Part shown: positions 62,791-64,000 of the stretch, one piece after another | Numbering within the stretch: the stretch's first letter is position 1 | How the letters are laid out: every line of letters starts with the position of its first letter | Assembly: GCF_032854445.1 (NCBI RefSeq) | Contig: NW_027018097.1 | Coordinates: 19,886-83,885, forward strand | Length of the DNA: 64,000 bases | Direction of reading: 5' to 3' | Origin: Liolophura sinensis | Taxonomy: Eukaryota > Mollusca > Polyplacophora > Chitonida > Chitonidae | Notes under the pieces: model-generated | Databases searched by the model: none | Told to the model about the DNA's origin: nothing | Seen by the model: only the letters and a program-made list of their open reading frames with translations | Position numbers and translations under genes: made by a program

Positions 62791-64000
62791 GTATTTTGTC
62801 ACGAGAAATCGAATGGTGCAAACCGCGTTGCTCTCCGACTAATACTTTTGGCTGTAGCCACAATTGAATAATCATTGATGTCAAGATCACGTGCCAGCAA
62901 CGGCTCTTACTCCATGGAAACCAAGGAAATTAGCATTTTTTCAACACCTGGAGATGCCTGGCCCAATTGCGCATCTTTTGGCACCTTATTGATGTGGGTC
63001 AGTGTTCAATTGTACTTTTTACAGCGGACTGTGTCATGTACCTTGTGTTTTTTTATATACAAATGGTGTGGTTTTTCTACATGTAGATAAAGACATTGAG
63101 TTGTCTTCGACTTAGAAGTAAGACATTTGCTGGGTGAGTTAAATGGGCTTGGCCCAAAGATTTGACGTCGTCTGGGCTACCGAAGGGCACATAACTTATA
63201 ATGAAAAGTTGAATATAGTAATGACCAGTCGCGATGGTACATAGTAAATGTAGCCGATTTCAATTCGCAAAAAGACCAGGCAAAAATCCAAAAGTGGAAA
63301 AACTGTTCCAATGCTGCTGGTAAGAGGCCAATCCGACGTATTTTTGACGAGAAATCGAATGGTGCAACCGCGTTGCTCTCCGATTAATACTTTGGGCTGG
63401 AGCCACAAATGAATAATCATTGATGTCAAGATCACGTGCCCAGCAACGGCTCTTACTCCATGGAAACCATAGAAATTTGCAATTTTTCAACAGCTGGAGA
63501 TGCCTGGCCCAATTGCGCATCTTTTGGCACCTTATTGATGTGGGTCAGTGTTCAATTGTATATTTTACAGCGGACTGTGTCATGTACCTTGTGTTTTTTT
63601 ACATACAAATGGTGTGGTTTTTCTACATGTAGATAAAGACATTGAGTTTTTCTTCGACTTAGAAGTAAGACATTTGCTGGGTGAGTTAAATGGGCTTGGC
63701 CCAAAGATTTGACGTCGTCTGGGCTACCGAAGGGCACATAACTTTTAATGAAAAGTTGAATATAGTAATGACCAGTCGCGATTGTACATAGTTAATGTAG
63801 CCGATTTCAATTAGCAAAAAGACCAGGTAAAAATCCAAAAGTAGAAAAACTGTTCCAATGCTGCTGGTAACAGGCTAATCCGACGTATTTTGTGACGACA
63901 AATCGAATGGTGCAAACCGCGTTGCTCTCCGACCAATACGTTTGGCTGTAGCCACAATTGAATAATCATTGATATCAAGATCACGTGCCCAGCAACGACT
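62791..64000. repeat. Right-end four-unit repeat, copy 2 (cut by window edge)
   Basis: Units 62891, 63436 and 63985 match 60697, 61245 and 61794 at offsets of 2,191-2,194 bp. It has three single-base losses: gtgccagcaacgg at ~62,894, gagttgtcttcg at ~63,100 and gtgcaaccgcg at ~63,366. The last unit starts at 63985 with the gcaacgact variant and is truncated by the window end. The array clearly continues beyond it. Confidence 0.8.

Larger units (their letters stand above)
1..64000. repeat. Continuous head-to-tail satellite DNA array (549-bp units, 708-bp units at left end)
   Basis: The same sequence recurs across the whole window in one orientation, with no interruption. As a phase marker I used the first G of gtgcccagcaacgg (or its variant) in each unit. 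Markers: 568, 1276, 1984, 2533, 3080, 3628, 4177, 4725, 5275, 5825, 6373, 6921, 7470, 8018, 8566, 9115, 9664, 10213, 10762, 11310, 11859, 12408, 12958, 13507, 14057, 14606, 15161, 15710, 16259, 16807, 17355, 17901, 18450, 18999, 19547, 20096, 20643, 21192, 21740, 22289, 22835, 23384, 23933, 24481, 25029, 25577, 26125, 26673, 27222, 27771, 28319, 28869, 29418, 29967, 30515, 31063, 31611, 32159, 32706, 33254, 33806, 34356, 34907, 35462, 36010, 36559, 37107, 37656, 38204, 38752, 39301, 39848, 40396, 40944, 41493, 42040, 42592, 43141, 43690, 44237, 44786, 45337, 45886, 46435, 46982, 47531, 48082, 48631, 49179, 49727, 50276, 50824, 51372, 51920, 52468, 53017, 53566, 54115, 54662, 55211, 55759, 56308, 56856, 57405, 57956, 58504, 59052, 59601, 60148, 60697, 61245, 61794, 62342, 62891, 63436, 63985. 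The first two intervals are 708 bp; the rest are 545-555 bp. No gene, tRNA, rRNA or mobile element was found inside. A centromeric or other heterochromatic role is inferred only from the array form. Confidence 0.98.
1984..64000. repeat. 549-bp satellite array proper
   Basis: There are 113 complete intervals with a mean of 548.7 bp, plus a fragment at the right edge. Units differ by linked point variants and by one-base changes in T and A runs. Two linked groups are easy to follow. One reads gattgtacatagttaatg with attagc and caggt; the other reads gatggtacatagtaaatg with attcgc and caggc. In the other half of the unit, gcggactgtgtcatg tends to go with a longer T run, and gcagactgtatcaag with a shorter one. 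Units in the right half (about 36,000-62,000) are more alike and more regular in length than those in the left quarter. Confidence 0.97.

Noticed and set aside
1968-63737. Many open frames of about 60-125 codons on both strands, repeated in every unit
   Set aside because: They use mostly GTG or TTG starts, overlap each other on both strands, and change length and frame with single-base indels. For example, gtattttgtgacgag versus gtatttttgacgag turns a 64-codon minus-strand frame into a 114-codon one. No frame is preserved across the array and no known domain is visible.
1-64000. CRISPR array
   Set aside because: The repeats are about 549 bp and directly adjacent, with no unique spacers. This is satellite organisation.
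1984-64000. 5S rRNA, tRNA, snRNA or spliced-leader gene cluster (units near 550 bp are common for such arrays)
   Set aside because: No 5S internal control region, no tRNA B-box-like sequence and no known spliced-leader exon was found in the unit on either strand. The aatttttc stretch resembles an Sm site only weakly.
1-64000. Bacterial or phage origin with genes on both strands
   Set aside because: No plausible coding gene, ribosome-binding context or operon layout exists. A 62-kb tandem array of half-kilobase units with higher-order repeats is a eukaryotic pattern.
1984-64000. Monomer length 549 bp as three nucleosome repeats of 183 bp
   Set aside because: The arithmetic fits, but I saw no internal 183-bp periodicity in the sequence, so there is no direct support.

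Overview
This window is one continuous tandem satellite array. It contains no gene, RNA gene, transposon or CRISPR that I can support. From about base 1,690 to the right edge it is built from head-to-tail copies of a unit of about 549 bp. There are 113 landmark-to-landmark intervals between 1,984 and 63,985, with a mean of 548.7 bp. All copies lie in the same orientation, with no unrelated sequence between them. The first ~1.7 kb consists of a longer, more diverged relative of the unit. Its period is 708 bp because a ~160-bp segment is present twice in each unit. Both edges of the window lie inside repeat, so neither end of the array is seen.

Long arrays of half-kilobase units with higher-order structure are typical of eukaryotic constitutive heterochromatin (centromeric, pericentromeric or subtelomeric). 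The host is therefore almost certainly a eukaryote. I do not recognise the satellite family and cannot name the lineage. Base composition is roughly 40% G+C by eye. CpG is not obviously depleted, at about 20 per unit by hand count.

Layout: 1-1,690, 708-bp units; 1,640-1,984, transition to the short unit; 1,984-~25,000, heterogeneous 549-bp units with scattered 2-, 10- and 20-unit echoes; 26,395-29,688, a nearly perfect tandem duplication of a 3-unit block (1,647 bp); 32,700-35,460, a block whose homologue lies about 16.47 kb downstream at 49,180-51,370 and which is unusually rich in single-base indels; 38,656-42,220, a 4-unit step repeat (2,192 bp); 42,362-48,985, a 5-unit higher-order repeat (2,745 bp, about 2.4 copies); 53,170-62,245, a ~3.6-kb block repeated at 5,486 bp (10 units); 60,598-64,000, the start of a 4-unit repeat (2,193 bp) that runs off the right edge.

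No genes work together here. What the window records is satellite evolution: internal duplication or deletion changing unit length, unequal exchange producing several generations of higher-order repeats, and patchwork exchange between monomer haplotypes. The short open frames found in every unit on both strands (about 60-125 codons, usually GTG or TTG starts) are by-products of the repetition. They shift frame with single-base indels and are not annotated as genes.
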